A program made the translations under genes and the position numbers. A stretch of DNA of 64,000 nt, taken from the NCBI GenBank assembly GCA_009839325.1, contig VXPW01000021.1, positions 1 to 64,000 of the forward strand. Reading direction: 5' to 3'. Source of the stretch: Rhodospirillales bacterium. Its GTDB lineage: Bacteria; Pseudomonadota; Alphaproteobacteria; TMED109. The stretch's first letter is position 1, and every line of letters begins with the position of its first letter. Of this stretch, positions 1 through 7,963 are shown piece after piece. The notes beneath the pieces were generated by a model. The model was given only the letters and a program-made list of their open reading frames with translations, searched no databases and was not told the origin of the DNA.

Positions 1-608
1 CCCCCAAGAAAAGGTATGACATCGGAATATATCGTCAGAGATGTGGACGGTTCAGATGAAGGAGCCCGACCGGCACCAACTGCCATCCCGACCCGGCCGG
101 AAGCGATCTACTCGAGCCCCCGGTGCCGTAAACAGAATCGATCAAGTACGAGAGAACTAATCCATCGATTGCCGTGCTCGTGCTCAATGGGAACCAGCAA
201 CGGCAAGGACGACCGCGGCAGTTGTGCACGCTTGCACTTCGCGGTCGCCGGGCCGCCCCGGTACCGTTCGAATCGATGGACGGCCCCGTGCCTGGATCGC
301 CATCGCCGCGGCCGGACTGGGCCGTCAATCACCCGAGGTGGGAACTGGTCGGTCTACCGACCATGTCCGGACCTGTGCGGGAGGTGCCAGGCGTCCGACA
401 TCTGAACCGGGACAGGGGGCGGAACGTTGCGGCGCGCGGGCGTACTTGGCCAGCGAGTCCGTCCTGCTGCCCAAAACTTGCCAAATGCCGCCATAGGCAC
501 TCAAGAGATACCGATCGAAATGTCTGCCAGCCAGGTGAACAGCGCTTCCGTGGACTTGAAGTCAGGCCAATCGGAATCCGTAAGTCGGCGACTTCGCGAA
601 GCTAGGGC
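1..608. other. Stretch with no recognisable gene
   Basis: Several short frames are open on both strands, but none has a plausible ribosome binding site, a recognisable motif or a hydrophobicity pattern expected of a real protein. Their compositions are the arginine- and proline-rich kind that arises by chance in GC-rich DNA. The segment lies downstream of the minus-strand tRNA pair. I looked there for a further tRNA (tRNA-Thr) or a tuf gene, which follow this pair in many proteobacteria, and saw neither. A small inverted repeat (AAGTC-GGC-GACTT, 582-594) has no T-run, so I do not call it a terminator. Confidence 0.6.
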
Positions 609-682
609 TGGAGCGGGTGATGGGAATCGAACCCACGTAACTAGCTTGGAAGGCTAGGGCTCTACCATTGAGCTACACCCGC
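609..682 (-). tRNA. tRNA-Gly (anticodon TCC)
   Basis: Read on the minus strand this folds as a standard cloverleaf. It has a 7-bp acceptor GCGGGTG/CACCCGC, a D-arm GCTC...GAGC, and an anticodon stem CTAGC/GCTAG enclosing loop CTTCCAA, which gives anticodon TCC. The T-arm is GTGGG-TTCGATT-CCCAT. The discriminator base is U, usual for bacterial tRNA-Gly, and the CCA end is encoded at 611-609. It lies 42 nt downstream of tRNA-Tyr on the same strand, so the two are probably processed from one transcript. Confidence 0.97.
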
Positions 683-724
683 ATCGTGCCGTTTGAACGC
701 GGTTGTCCCCAACCGATTGCTGGA

Positions 725-811
725 TGGTGCAGGGGGTAGGATTCGAACCCACGTAGACGTAACGTCGCCAGATTTACAGTCTGGTGCCTTTAACCACTCG
801 GCCACCCCTGC
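725..811 (-). tRNA. tRNA-Tyr (anticodon GTA)
   Basis: On the minus strand the acceptor GCAGGGG pairs with CCCCTGC. The anticodon stem CCAGA/TCTGG encloses CTGTAAA, giving anticodon GTA. There is a long variable arm (class II), as bacterial tRNA-Tyr has. Discriminator A and an encoded CCA (727-725) follow, making 87 nt. The Tyr-Gly order is a common bacterial tRNA pair. Here no tRNA-Thr or tuf follows it. Confidence 0.97.
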
Positions 812-861
812 ATCACGACCTTGGTCTCCGACCATCGTTGCAGGTCACAGTGCATCCTCGG

Positions 862-891
862 TGTTATGCCAGAAATACTAAGGGCCTGCAA
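862..891 (-). promoter_or_regulatory. Possible promoter of the tRNA-Tyr/tRNA-Gly unit
   Basis: On the minus strand TTGCAG (891-886) and ATAACA (867-862) are separated by 18 nt, about 50 nt upstream of the tRNA-Tyr 5' end. The hexamers only partly match a sigma-70 promoter. The call rests mainly on position and on the locally AT-richer sequence. Confidence 0.3.
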
Positions 892-1016
892 AAATGGAAC
901 GTCGGCACCGACATCCGGTCGCAAGAATGCCGAAGGACCGGTATGAGACGGCAGAATTGATCTCTTCGCCGACGATGGCGAAAACCGACAATTCGCCGGC
1001 ATTCTCGGCGTCGGAT

Positions 1017-2420
1017 CTACTGGCCGGCGGCCCTCATGTCGTCTTCGTCAGGCATGAGCATGAACTCGGGGTAGGCCTCGATACCAAGCTCCGCTACGTC
1101 CTGCCCAAGTCCCTCGACCCTTGCTGACACTCGCACGCCGATGAGGAGATCCAGCGCCTTCCAGACGACGAACGAAGTAACGAACACAAACGCGCCGATC
1201 GCCACGATACCGGTCAACTGCACGAGGAAGTCGCCGCCTGCCGCAATGCAGACCGCCAGCGTTCCCCAGATCCCCGCCACCAGGTGCGCCGGCACCGCAC
1301 CGACCACGTCATCGAGTTTCAGGGTTTCCATCAGGCGCATGGCCGCGGCACACACAAGGCCGCCGACACCGCCGATCAGTACTGCCCAGTAATGATCCAC
1401 GAAATCGGGACCGGCGGTGACGGCAACCAGACCGGCAATGGCCCCGTTCAGCCCGGCGAGCAGATCGACGCGACCGAACAGCGGCCTGGAGACGGCGATT
1501 GCGACGATCACGCCGGCTGCACCCCCCAGCGTCGTGTTGACGAGTACGATGCTCATCGCAACCGCGTCGCTGGCACCAGCCACCGCGAGCTGGGATCCGC
1601 CGTTAAATCCGAACCAGCCCATCCAGAGGATGAACACGCCCAGCGTCACGGCCACCACATTCGAAGGGGGAGTCGGCTTTACGGTTCCGTCCGGGCGAAA
1701 CTTGTGCAGCCTCGCGCCGATCACGTAGATGCCCGCAAGCGCAGCCCACCCGCCGGTAGAGTGGACGATGGTGGATCCGGCAAAATCCTGGAAGCCCATC
1801 TCCGACAGCCAGCCGCCGCCCCACGTCCAGGCGCCGACAATCGGATAGATGACCCCGGTGAGGAGTAGGGTGAATGCGAAGAACGTCCAGAGCTTGACCC
1901 GCTCGGCGATCGCTCCGGACACGATCGATGCGGTGGTCGCCACGAAGACCATCTGGAAGAACCAGTCCGACATGGTGGAGTAGCCGGCCTTGACGACGGC
2001 CGCCTCGGCATCCGCCTGCTCGGCGAGCAGGGCTATCTCGTCGGCCGACGACCCGTACATCAGCTTGAGGGTTCCCGCGAACTGGCCGACGTCCGTGTAC
2101 ATCAGGTTGTAGCCGATGAAATAGAACGCGAGCCCGGCGATAGAGTAGAGACCGATATTCTTCAGGCAGATTACGGACGCGTTCTTGGTGCGAACGGAGC
2201 CGGCCTCCAGCATCGTGAACCCGGCGCACATCCACATCACCAATACGCCCCAAATCAGGAACGAAAAGGTATTGAGGACGAAATCGGTGGCAGCATCTGC
2301 GGCTGCCAGCGCGCTGGTCGGACAAAGAACGGCGAGTGCGGCGGCCGCAACTACGACGAGGGGCTTCCCGACACCGGTACCGTGGATATCGTCAGGACGG
2401 TTTGACAAGTCTCGCTTCAT
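1017..2420 (-). CDS. amt: Amt-family ammonium transporter
   Basis: An inner-membrane ammonium/ammonia channel of 467 residues. Residues 21-41 form a hydrophobic signal-like segment ending in ALA-A, followed by about eleven membrane segments. The twin histidines of the conduction pore are visible as H220 (in STIVHSTGG) and H379 (in VPAHLVAG). Pore-gate phenylalanines sit at about F154-155 and F272 (GWFGFNGGS). In many proteobacteria amt is paired with glnK, encoding the P-II regulator. No glnK is next to this gene, which is followed only by the tRNA pair. The ATG at 2420 starts a normal N-terminus. The tail is a cytoplasmic acidic segment. A perfect inverted repeat lies about 70 nt upstream. 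Family assignment is secure; the exact subgroup is not. Confidence 0.95.
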   Translation of the reverse strand: MKRDLSNRPDDIHGTGVGKPLVVVAAAALAVLCPTSALAAADAATDFVLNTFSFLIWGVLVMWMCAGFTMLEAGSVRTKNASVICLKNIGLYSIAGLAFYFIGYNLMYTDVGQFAGTLKLMYGSSADEIALLAEQADAEAAVVKAGYSTMSDWFFQMVFVATTASIVSGAIAERVKLWTFFAFTLLLTGVIYPIVGAWTWGGGWLSEMGFQDFAGSTIVHSTGGWAALAGIYVIGARLHKFRPDGTVKPTPPSNVVAVTLGVFILWMGWFGFNGGSQLAVAGASDAVAMSIVLVNTTLGGAAGVIVAIAVSRPLFGRVDLLAGLNGAIAGLVAVTAGPDFVDHYWAVLIGGVGGLVCAAAMRLMETLKLDDVVGAVPAHLVAGIWGTLAVCIAAGGDFLVQLTGIVAIGAFVFVTSFVVWKALDLLIGVRVSARVEGLGQDVAELGIEAYPEFMLMPDEDDMRAAGQ

Positions 2421-2489
2421 GCTGCGATCTCCACTCCGGCCAAGGCTGAATGTGTGTTGGCGGGAAACCCTCCAGGCGCGGTTAACCTC

Positions 2490-2510
2490 CGCTTTACACC
2501 GGGTAAAGCG
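2490..2510. promoter_or_regulatory. Perfect 8-bp inverted repeat upstream of amt
   Basis: CGCTTTAC-ACCGG-GTAAAGCG is an exact 8-bp dyad with a 5-nt centre, 70 nt before the amt start codon. It could be an operator or a leader hairpin. No T-run follows on either strand, so it is not an intrinsic terminator. I could not match it to a known nitrogen-regulator site. Confidence 0.45.
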
Positions 2511-2761
2511 CAGGTATTGCCACTAGGCGTCGGACAGTACACTGCCCGTTGATGAGTGGCAACACAGGTTCCGGGCCCCGAGCGCCTGGTCGCCCTACCG
2601 AGCGGGTTGGCGCCTTGGCGAATGCGGTTGCTCACGACGGGTATCTGCGTGTCAAGACCCTTGCTATCGCCGGCCTCCACCCGTGCCTGCCGACGCTTCG
2701 GTCCTCGCGCGCCTAATTCAGGTGGGCGGGCCCGTCGATACCGCGGGGGCACCGGCGTGTT

Positions 2762-2790
2762 TTGACGATGCCGGTTGCCGGACCTATCTT
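2762..2790 (+). promoter_or_regulatory. Strong sigma-70-like promoter for rpsM-rpsK-rpoA-rplQ
   Basis: TTGACG (2762-2767) and TATCTT (2785-2790) are separated by exactly 17 nt. Transcription would begin near 2797, leaving a leader of about 138 nt before the rpsM GTG. This shows the alpha operon is transcribed from its own start here, fitting the absence of secY-adk upstream. The long leader could carry ribosomal-protein autoregulation, but I could not identify a specific fold. Confidence 0.7.
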
Positions 2791-2934
2791 GAAACAGCAC
2801 TTGGCCGGCTGCCGTCGGCGGCGTTCGCGCGCGGGCACCGCCGCGCCGTTGACGACGCGGGTGCAGGGCTTATGCTTGCGAGGTTCCCCGCCCATCGCAG
2901 GGCGCGGTTCTTGCTGCATCTCGGAGATTTTGCG

Positions 2935-3306
2935 GTGGCTCGGTTGGCCGGTGTCAATGTGCCCTCGGAAAAGAGGGTGGATTTCGCGCTCACGCACATC
3001 TACGGCGTCGGTCGGACGACGGCCCGGCGTATCCGTGAACAGGCCGGACTGTCCGAGGAGAAGCGGGTTCGCGATCTCACCGAGGCGGAACTCGGACGCG
3101 TGCGCGAGATCGTAGACCGGATGCCGATGATCGAGGGTTCGTTGCGCCGGGAGACGGCCATGCAGATCAAGCGCCTGATGGATCTCGGTTGCTATCGGGG
3201 ACTGCGGCATCGGCGTGGGCTGCCGGTCAACGGCCAGCGCACCCACACCAATGCCCGAACCCGGAAGGGAAGGGCGCGACCCGTAACCGGCAAGAAGAAG
3301 GCCTGA
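2935..3306 (+). CDS. rpsM: 30S ribosomal protein S13
   Basis: S13 sits in the head of the small subunit, contacting the P-site tRNA and the 50S subunit. The 123-residue product starts at GTG 2935, giving [14 protein letters not shown], the expected S13 N-terminus. An AGATT/GGAGA-type ribosome binding site lies just upstream. Recognisable pieces are [10 protein letters not shown] (about residues 23-32) and the C-terminal [20 protein letters not shown], ending in a basic tail. The frame is open further upstream, but that part crosses the promoter and is not S13. First gene of the operon with rpsK, rpoA and rplQ; 41 nt separate it from rpsK. Confidence 0.96.
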   Translation: MARLAGVNVPSEKRVDFALTHIYGVGRTTARRIREQAGLSEEKRVRDLTEAELGRVREIVDRMPMIEGSLRRETAMQIKRLMDLGCYRGLRHRRGLPVNGQRTHTNARTRKGRARPVTGKKKA

Positions 3307-3347
3307 GTCCGCGGGTCCTGTCTGGCATTTCAACGGAGTGACGCGAT

Positions 3348-3731
3348 ATGGCTCGCGAACGTCGTCGGCGCAAGCAACGAAAGAACATTACCGCCGCAGT
3401 CGCGCACGTGAGTGCCACCTTCAACAACACGATCATCACCATCACCGACCACCAGGGCAACACGCTCGCGTGGTCGTCTGCAGGTGAGCGCGAGTTCTCG
3501 GGGTCGCGTAAGGCCACCCCGTATGCCTCGCAGATGGCCGCCGAGGCAGTCGGCCGCAAGGCACAGGAGCACGGCGTGAAGACCCTCGAGGTCGAAGTGC
3601 GCGGCCCGGGGTCCGGTCGGGAATCCGCGCTGCGGGCCCTACAGAGTACCGGCTTCGTGATCACCGCCATCCGCGATGTCACGCCTATCCCCCACAACGG
3701 TTGCCGTCCGCCGAAACGTCGCCGGGTCTGA
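3348..3731 (+). CDS. rpsK: 30S ribosomal protein S11
   Basis: S11 is a platform protein of the 30S subunit near the Shine-Dalgarno helix. The 127-residue length is normal. The sequence shows the basic N-terminus, [16 protein letters not shown], and the conserved C-terminal [21 protein letters not shown] 3348 follows GGAG at about 10 nt. Co-transcribed with rpsM and rpoA, as in most bacteria. Confidence 0.97.
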   Translation: MARERRRRKQRKNITAAVAHVSATFNNTIITITDHQGNTLAWSSAGEREFSGSRKATPYASQMAAEAVGRKAQEHGVKTLEVEVRGPGSGRESALRALQSTGFVITAIRDVTPIPHNGCRPPKRRRV

Positions 3732-3816
3732 CGCGAGTCAGGATGCGGAGACCGACGAGCCTGCCCCGACCGGGCGGGGGCACAACGTCCGTCACCAATC
3801 AGGAGACACAATTCGC

Positions 3817-4863
3817 ATGAGCGATTTCAGGCTGGGTTCCGAACACTTGATCAGTCCATCGGCCGTCGATGTTCGACCGGGTGCCGATCCGTCGCGCAAG
3901 GCGACACTCGTCATCGAGCCCCTGGAACGTGGTTTCGGACTCACGCTTGGGAACGCGCTCCGCCGCGTGCTGCTTTCCTCGCTGCCGGGCTCCGCGGTCA
4001 CCGCCATCCGTATCGAAGGGGTGCTGCACGAGTTCTCGTCGATTCCGGGGGTGCGCGAGGACGTCATCGATCTCATCCTGAACGTCAAGGCGATCATCCT
4101 TCGGACCCATTCCGAGCGGCCGCGCCACCTGGAACTGCGAGTGAAGGGCCCGAACACCGTGACCGCCGGCATGATCACGCCGACGGCGGATGTCGAGATC
4201 GTCAATCCCGATCTCGTCCTCTGTCATCTCGACGACGGGGCCGAACTCATCATGGAACTCACAGTCGCGTCCGGGAAGGGCTACGTGCCGGCGGCGCAGA
4301 ACCGGCCAGAGAACGTCTCCGTCGGCCTAATTCCGGTCGATGCCATCTACAGCCCGATCCGCACGGTGGCCTACCAGGTCCAGAACACCCGGGTGGGGCA
4401 GGTGACCGACTACGACAGCCTGTCGCTCACGGTGGAGACCGACGGCACGCTGACCCCGTCCGAAGCGGTCGAGCGGGCCGCTCGCACGCTGAACGATCAG
4501 CTCGGAATCTTTATCACCAGCGGAACCACGGCCACGGCCCGACCCGCCGCCGCGGTCACCCCGGAGGTCACGGCTTCGCTCAATCCCCATCTTCTCAAGA
4601 AAGTCGAGGAGCTGGAACTCTCCGTGCGGGCGGCCAACTGCCTGAAGAACGACAACATCGTTTACGTCGGCGACCTGGTCCGCAAGACCGAAGAAGATCT
4701 CCGGAAGACCCCCAACTTCGGCGCGCGCTCGATGAACGAGATTCGGGACGTGCTTAAGACCATGGGCCTCTCGTTCGGAATGCAGGTGACAGACTGGCCG
4801 CCCGAGAACATTGAGGAACTGGTTCAGGCCCAGGCCGATGCGCGCCTGGCACGCATGCGCTGA
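3817..4863 (+). CDS. rpoA: DNA-directed RNA polymerase subunit alpha
   Basis: Alpha forms the dimeric platform for RNA polymerase assembly, and its C-terminal domain contacts UP elements and activators. The 348-residue product starts at ATG 3817 behind a clear AGGAG (3801-3805). An upstream in-frame start at 3676 would overlap rpsK and is unlikely. The N-terminal dimerisation domain includes [20 protein letters not shown]. The C-terminal domain from about residue 255 has [15 protein letters not shown], with the DNA-contacting R, N, C and K in their usual places, and ends with [11 protein letters not shown]. The linker and tail make it slightly longer than the E. coli protein (329). Confidence 0.97.
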   Translation: MSDFRLGSEHLISPSAVDVRPGADPSRKATLVIEPLERGFGLTLGNALRRVLLSSLPGSAVTAIRIEGVLHEFSSIPGVREDVIDLILNVKAIILRTHSERPRHLELRVKGPNTVTAGMITPTADVEIVNPDLVLCHLDDGAELIMELTVASGKGYVPAAQNRPENVSVGLIPVDAIYSPIRTVAYQVQNTRVGQVTDYDSLSLTVETDGTLTPSEAVERAARTLNDQLGIFITSGTTATARPAAAVTPEVTASLNPHLLKKVEELELSVRAANCLKNDNIVYVGDLVRKTEEDLRKTPNFGARSMNEIRDVLKTMGLSFGMQVTDWPPENIEELVQAQADARLARMR

Positions 4864-4882
4864 ACGGGCCCGGAGTAACGAC

Positions 4883-5371
4883 ATGAGACACCGGCACAGC
4901 GGCCGCAAGCTCAACCGCACGAGCGCCCACCGCAAGGCCGCGTTCAAGAATCTGGCGGCGGCATTGATCAGGCACGAGCGAATTCGGACGACCCTGCCCA
5001 AGGCCAAGGAACTGCGGCCGATCGTGGAGCGGCTGATTACGCTCGCCAAGCAGGACACCCTGCACGCCCGCCGGACCGCGATTTCCCGCCTGCCGCGCGA
5101 TGCCGACATCGCGAAACTGTTCGGCCCGCTGTCCGAGCGCTTTGCGAGTCGCCCCGGGGGCTACACCCGGATTGTCCGGGCCGGGCACCGGTACGGTGAT
5201 GCGGCCGACATGGCCTACATCGAGTTCGTCGACCGGACCCCGAAAGCGCGTACCGTGGCCACGGATGAGGCGCCCCGTCCGCCCGAGGCGCCGAGTGCTG
5301 CGCCGGAGCCGACCGAGGCCGACAAGGGCCCTTGGTGGCGCCGGCTGGGTTTCAACCGGCAGAACGACTGA
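4883..5371 (+). CDS. rplQ: 50S ribosomal protein L17
   Basis: L17 binds 23S rRNA near the exit tunnel. ATG 4883 follows CGGAG and gives [17 protein letters not shown], the canonical start. The core ends near residue 120 with YIEFVDR. A tail of about 40 residues follows: Pro/Ala/Glu-rich, then WWRRLGF at the end. Alphaproteobacterial L17 often has some C-terminal extension; the paired tryptophans are a distinctive detail. Last ribosomal gene of the operon. The frame after its stop leads directly into rarA. Confidence 0.96.
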   Translation: MRHRHSGRKLNRTSAHRKAAFKNLAAALIRHERIRTTLPKAKELRPIVERLITLAKQDTLHARRTAISRLPRDADIAKLFGPLSERFASRPGGYTRIVRAGHRYGDAADMAYIEFVDRTPKARTVATDEAPRPPEAPSAAPEPTEADKGPWWRRLGFNRQND

Positions 5372-5428
5372 TGGGGTGATGCCGGCAGCGGCCCGCATGC
5401 CGCCCGGTGCATTCGGGGCAGGCGTGCG

Positions 5429-6751
5429 CTGACGGATCTGTTCGAGGCAGCCGGACTGGAGTCAGCGGCCCCGGAGCGACCGCTGGCCGACCGGATGCGT
5501 CCGCGCCAGCTGGCGGACCTCGTCGGGCAGGCGCACCTGGTGGAAGGGGACGGCCCGATTGCGTCGATGGTGTCGACCGGTGCGGTCCGGTCGGCCATCC
5601 TCTGGGGCCCTCCGGGTACAGGCAAGACCACCATCGGCCGGCTGCTTGCCGCAGCCGGCGATCTCGAGCTGGTCCAGGTCTCCGCGGTCGGCCAGGGTGT
5701 GCAAACCCTCCGGAAGGCCTTTGCCGACGCTGCTGCGCGGCGCATCGAAGGGCGGGGGACCCTGCTCTTCGTCGATGAGATTCACCGCTTCAACCGGACC
5801 CAGCAGGACGCGCTGCTGCCGGCCGTCGAGGACGGCACCGTCACCCTGATCGGTGCGACTACGGAGAACCCCTCCTTCGAAGTGGGTGCGGCGCTGCTGT
5901 CTCGGTGTCGGGTACTCACGCTGCGGCGGCTGGACGACACGGCACTTGCGGAACTGCTGGAGCGCGCGGAGCACCAGCTTGGCGGGCCGCTGGCACTGGA
6001 GCCGGAAGCAAGGGCGGCGCTGATCAGCATGGCCGACGGCGACGGCCGGATCCTGATCAACCTCGCCGAGGACCTGGGGGCCGACCCGCCGGCGGCGCCG
6101 CTTGACCGGGCGGCCCTGCGGACCCGCGTCCAGGCGCGGTCCCTGCTCTATGACCGCAAGGGTGACCAGCACTACGACCTGATCAGCGCCCTGCACAAGT
6201 CGGTCCGCGGGTCGGATCCGGACGCCTCGCTGTACTGGCTGGCGCGCATGCTGGCCGCCGGCGAGAACCCCCGGTACGTGGGCCGCCGCCTGATCCGGAT
6301 GGCCTCGGAGGACATCGGACTGGCCGCCCCGGATGCGCTGGCCCGGGCGATCGCCGCCTTCGACGCCTACGAGCGGCTGGGCTCTCCGGAGGGCGAGCTG
6401 GCGCTGGCACAGGCGACCATCGAGCTGGCCTGTGCACCAAAATCGAACGCCGCGTACACCGCCTACAAGGCTGCGCTCGATCTGGCGAAGTCTTCGGGGT
6501 CCCTGCCGCCGCCGCTCCACATCCGGAATGCGCCGACCCCGTTGATGCGGGAGCTCGGCTACGGGTCCGGCTACGCCTATGACCATGAAGCTCCCGGTGC
6601 GTTTTCCGGTCAGAACTACTTTCCGGACGACATGGATCGACAGAGCTTGTACCGGCCCACCGACCGCGGACAGGAGCGCGAGATTCGAAAGCGGCTCGAC
6701 CGCTGGAAGACGCTCCGGTCTGGCCGTCCGTCCCGCGCCGATTTACCATGA
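5429..6751 (+). CDS. rarA: Replication-associated recombination protein A (RarA/MgsA AAA ATPase)
   Basis: RarA is a clamp-loader-like AAA+ ATPase acting at stalled replication forks. Walker A is GPPGTGKTT; Walker B and nearby read LLFVDEIHRFN; sensor regions include GATTENPSF and the C-terminal ACAPKSNAAYTAYKAAL. The only in-frame ATG is at 5495, but it would remove PLADR of the conserved PLADRMRP box. Starting at CTG 5429 restores TDLFEAAGLESAAPERPLADR, which resembles homologue N-termini. No ATG, GTG or TTG is in frame between the upstream stop (5369-5371) and 5495. I therefore favour a CTG start (440 residues), with ATG 5495 (418 residues) as the alternative. The position after rplQ is common in alphaproteobacteria, usually with a Do-type protease between. 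Confidence 0.9.
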   Translation: MTDLFEAAGLESAAPERPLADRMRPRQLADLVGQAHLVEGDGPIASMVSTGAVRSAILWGPPGTGKTTIGRLLAAAGDLELVQVSAVGQGVQTLRKAFADAAARRIEGRGTLLFVDEIHRFNRTQQDALLPAVEDGTVTLIGATTENPSFEVGAALLSRCRVLTLRRLDDTALAELLERAEHQLGGPLALEPEARAALISMADGDGRILINLAEDLGADPPAAPLDRAALRTRVQARSLLYDRKGDQHYDLISALHKSVRGSDPDASLYWLARMLAAGENPRYVGRRLIRMASEDIGLAAPDALARAIAAFDAYERLGSPEGELALAQATIELACAPKSNAAYTAYKAALDLAKSSGSLPPPLHIRNAPTPLMRELGYGSGYAYDHEAPGAFSGQNYFPDDMDRQSLYRPTDRGQEREIRKRLDRWKTLRSGRPSRADLP

Positions 6752-6853
6752 GACCAACCGGGAGACCGTGGAAATTGGCGGGTCATGGGGTTCAAGGACA
6801 CGTGCTCAGACCGACGCCAAAGGGCGCCACATGTGATTAGGTGTCTGAACTCG

Positions 6854-6882
6854 TTGCAGAACGTGCGCAGCGGGAGTACCTT
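6854..6882 (+). promoter_or_regulatory. Possible hupB promoter
   Basis: TTGCAG (6854-6859), a 17-nt spacer and TACCTT (6877-6882) lie about 50 nt upstream of the hupB start, in the 184-nt gap after rarA. The match is partial. hupB needs a promoter here because its usual upstream neighbour lon is absent. Confidence 0.35.
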
Positions 6883-6935
6883 CCAACGCTTTGGCAGGCG
6901 GTGCGGCCTGTGCACAATCTTGGGGAGATGTTCAC

Positions 6936-7208
6936 TTGAACAAGAGCGAACTCGTGGCCAAAGTGGCCGCCGAAACCGGATTCAGCCAAGCTGATGCTGG
7001 CCGCGCTGTAGAGTCGGTGCTGAGCGGCATCGCCAACACGCTGTCAGCGGGAAGCGAAGCCCGGATCGCCGGATTTGGGACCTTTGCCGTTTCATCGCGC
7101 GGGGCGCGCATGGGGCGGAACCCGCGCACCGGCGAGTCGATCGAAGTCAAGGCGTCCAAGTCAGTCCGTTTTCGCCCGGCCAAGGCGCTTAAGGACGCTG
7201 TCAACTAG
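6936..7208 (+). CDS. hupB: DNA-binding protein HU
   Basis: HU is the small histone-like dimer that bends DNA and compacts the nucleoid. The 90-residue product has the normal N-terminus MNKSELVAKVAAETG, the ISGFGTF-like strand (IAGFGTFAV) and the arm motif GRNPRTGE. The start is TTG 6936, chosen because it matches the family N-terminus and lies 8 nt after GGGGAG (6922-6927). An ATG at 6928 is out of frame and opens a 3-codon frame whose stop overlaps the TTG. In alphaproteobacteria hupB normally follows clpX-lon and precedes tRNA and nuoA; only the downstream half is kept here. Confidence 0.95.
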   Translation: MNKSELVAKVAAETGFSQADAGRAVESVLSGIANTLSAGSEARIAGFGTFAVSSRGARMGRNPRTGESIEVKASKSVRFRPAKALKDAVN

Positions 7209-7436
7209 GTGACACCGGGCCGATGTCCGCGTGTGGCGGCCAGCCGCACCTGGACGCTGCACCGATGGGTGCGAACGGCCCGGCTTCGGCGGCCGCTTGC
7301 CGGTACCGGTTGCGGGTGCGACTGAAGGCCGGGCCGGCACGGGCTGCCACCGGAATTTCTGGCTATGCCGCGGCCTTCGTGAGCTCACGCGGACCGGGGA
7401 GCCGAGATCCCCGATCCCACGGGTTCACGAAAACGG

Positions 7437-7465
7437 TTGACACTATTCGGCCGCAATCCTAGAAC
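7437..7465 (+). promoter_or_regulatory. Promoter of tRNA-Asp and probably the nuo operon
   Basis: A perfect -35 TTGACA (7437-7442), a 17-nt spacer and TAGAAC (7460-7465) place the start near 7472, 30 nt before the tRNA. A short hairpin, CGGGG-ACAA-CCCCG (7469-7482), lies between. With only 18 nt from the tRNA to nuoA and no other promoter visible there, this is the best candidate for complex I transcription. Confidence 0.65.
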
Positions 7466-7501
7466 GTACGGGGACAACCCCGGCAGCCTGTCCGTTCGGA
7501 T

Positions 7502-7579
7502 GGGGGTGTAGCTCAGCTTGGTTAGAGCGCTGGCTTGTCACGCCAGAGGTCGCGGGTTCAAGTCCCGTCACTCCCGCCA
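7502..7579 (+). tRNA. tRNA-Asp (anticodon GTC)
   Basis: The acceptor GGGGGTG pairs with CACTCCC (one G-U). The anticodon stem CTGGC/GCCAG encloses TTGTCAC, giving GTC. The T-arm GCGGG-TTCAAGT-CCCGT is followed by discriminator G, expected for Asp, and an encoded CCA (7577-7579). The nuoA ATG lies 18 nt beyond, so processing of this tRNA would create the 5' end of the nuo message. Confidence 0.97.
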
Positions 7580-7597
7580 TTATGCGAACTCGGGTCC

Positions 7598-7963
7598 ATG
7601 AACGCGTTTTTGGCGGACTATCTCCCCATCGCCCTGTTCTTTGTCGTGGCGGGTGCCATTGGCGGCGCCATGGCCGTGGCGGCCTGGCTGATCGCGCCGC
7701 AGCGCCCGGACCCCGAGAAGCTCTCGTCGTACGAGTGCGGGTTTGCGCCGTTCGACGATGCGCGCGGCCGGTTCGACGTGCGCTTCTACCTGGTGGCCAT
7801 CCTGTTCATCATTTTCGATCTGGAGATCGCCTTCCTGTTTCCCTGGGCCCTGGCCCTCGGTGACATCGGGCTGTACGGGTTCGGTTCGATGATGGTCTTC
7901 CTGGCGTTGCTGACAGCCGGTTTCGTCTACGAATGGCGAAAGGGAGCGCTGGAATGGGAGTAG
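7598..7963 (+). CDS. nuoA: NADH-quinone oxidoreductase subunit A
   Basis: NuoA is a three-helix membrane subunit at the junction of the peripheral and membrane arms of complex I. The 121-residue protein has three hydrophobic segments and the conserved loop [20 protein letters not shown], followed by [18 protein letters not shown] 7598 fits the family N-terminus; upstream codons overlap the tRNA and are not used. First gene of the complete nuoA-N operon; it overlaps nuoB by 10 nt. Confidence 0.95.
   Translation: MNAFLADYLPIALFFVVAGAIGGAMAVAAWLIAPQRPDPEKLSSYECGFAPFDDARGRFDVRFYLVAILFIIFDLEIAFLFPWALALGDIGLYGFGSMMVFLALLTAGFVYEWRKGALEWE

Larger units (their letters stand above)
2421..2934. other. 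Divergent intergenic region amt / rpsM
   Basis: This 514-nt region separates minus-strand amt from plus-strand rpsM. It holds an inverted repeat near amt and a strong plus-strand promoter near rpsM, both listed separately. A frame continuous with rpsM is open upstream from 2683, but it crosses the promoter and looks unlike a protein, so I treat it as untranslated. I see no remnant of secY or adk, the usual upstream neighbours of rpsM in alphaproteobacteria. Confidence 0.6.

Noticed and set aside
16-605. Several overlapping open frames in the first 600 bases
   Set aside because: Mutually overlapping, Arg/Pro-rich, without ribosome binding sites or family features.
965-982. Hairpin TTCGCC-GACGAT-GGCGAA after amt as a terminator
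   Set aside because: No T-run follows on the amt strand, so intrinsic termination is not supported.
2683-2934. In-frame N-terminal extension of rpsM (84 codons)
   Set aside because: It contains the probable promoter, does not resemble S13, and a good start with ribosome binding site exists at 2935.
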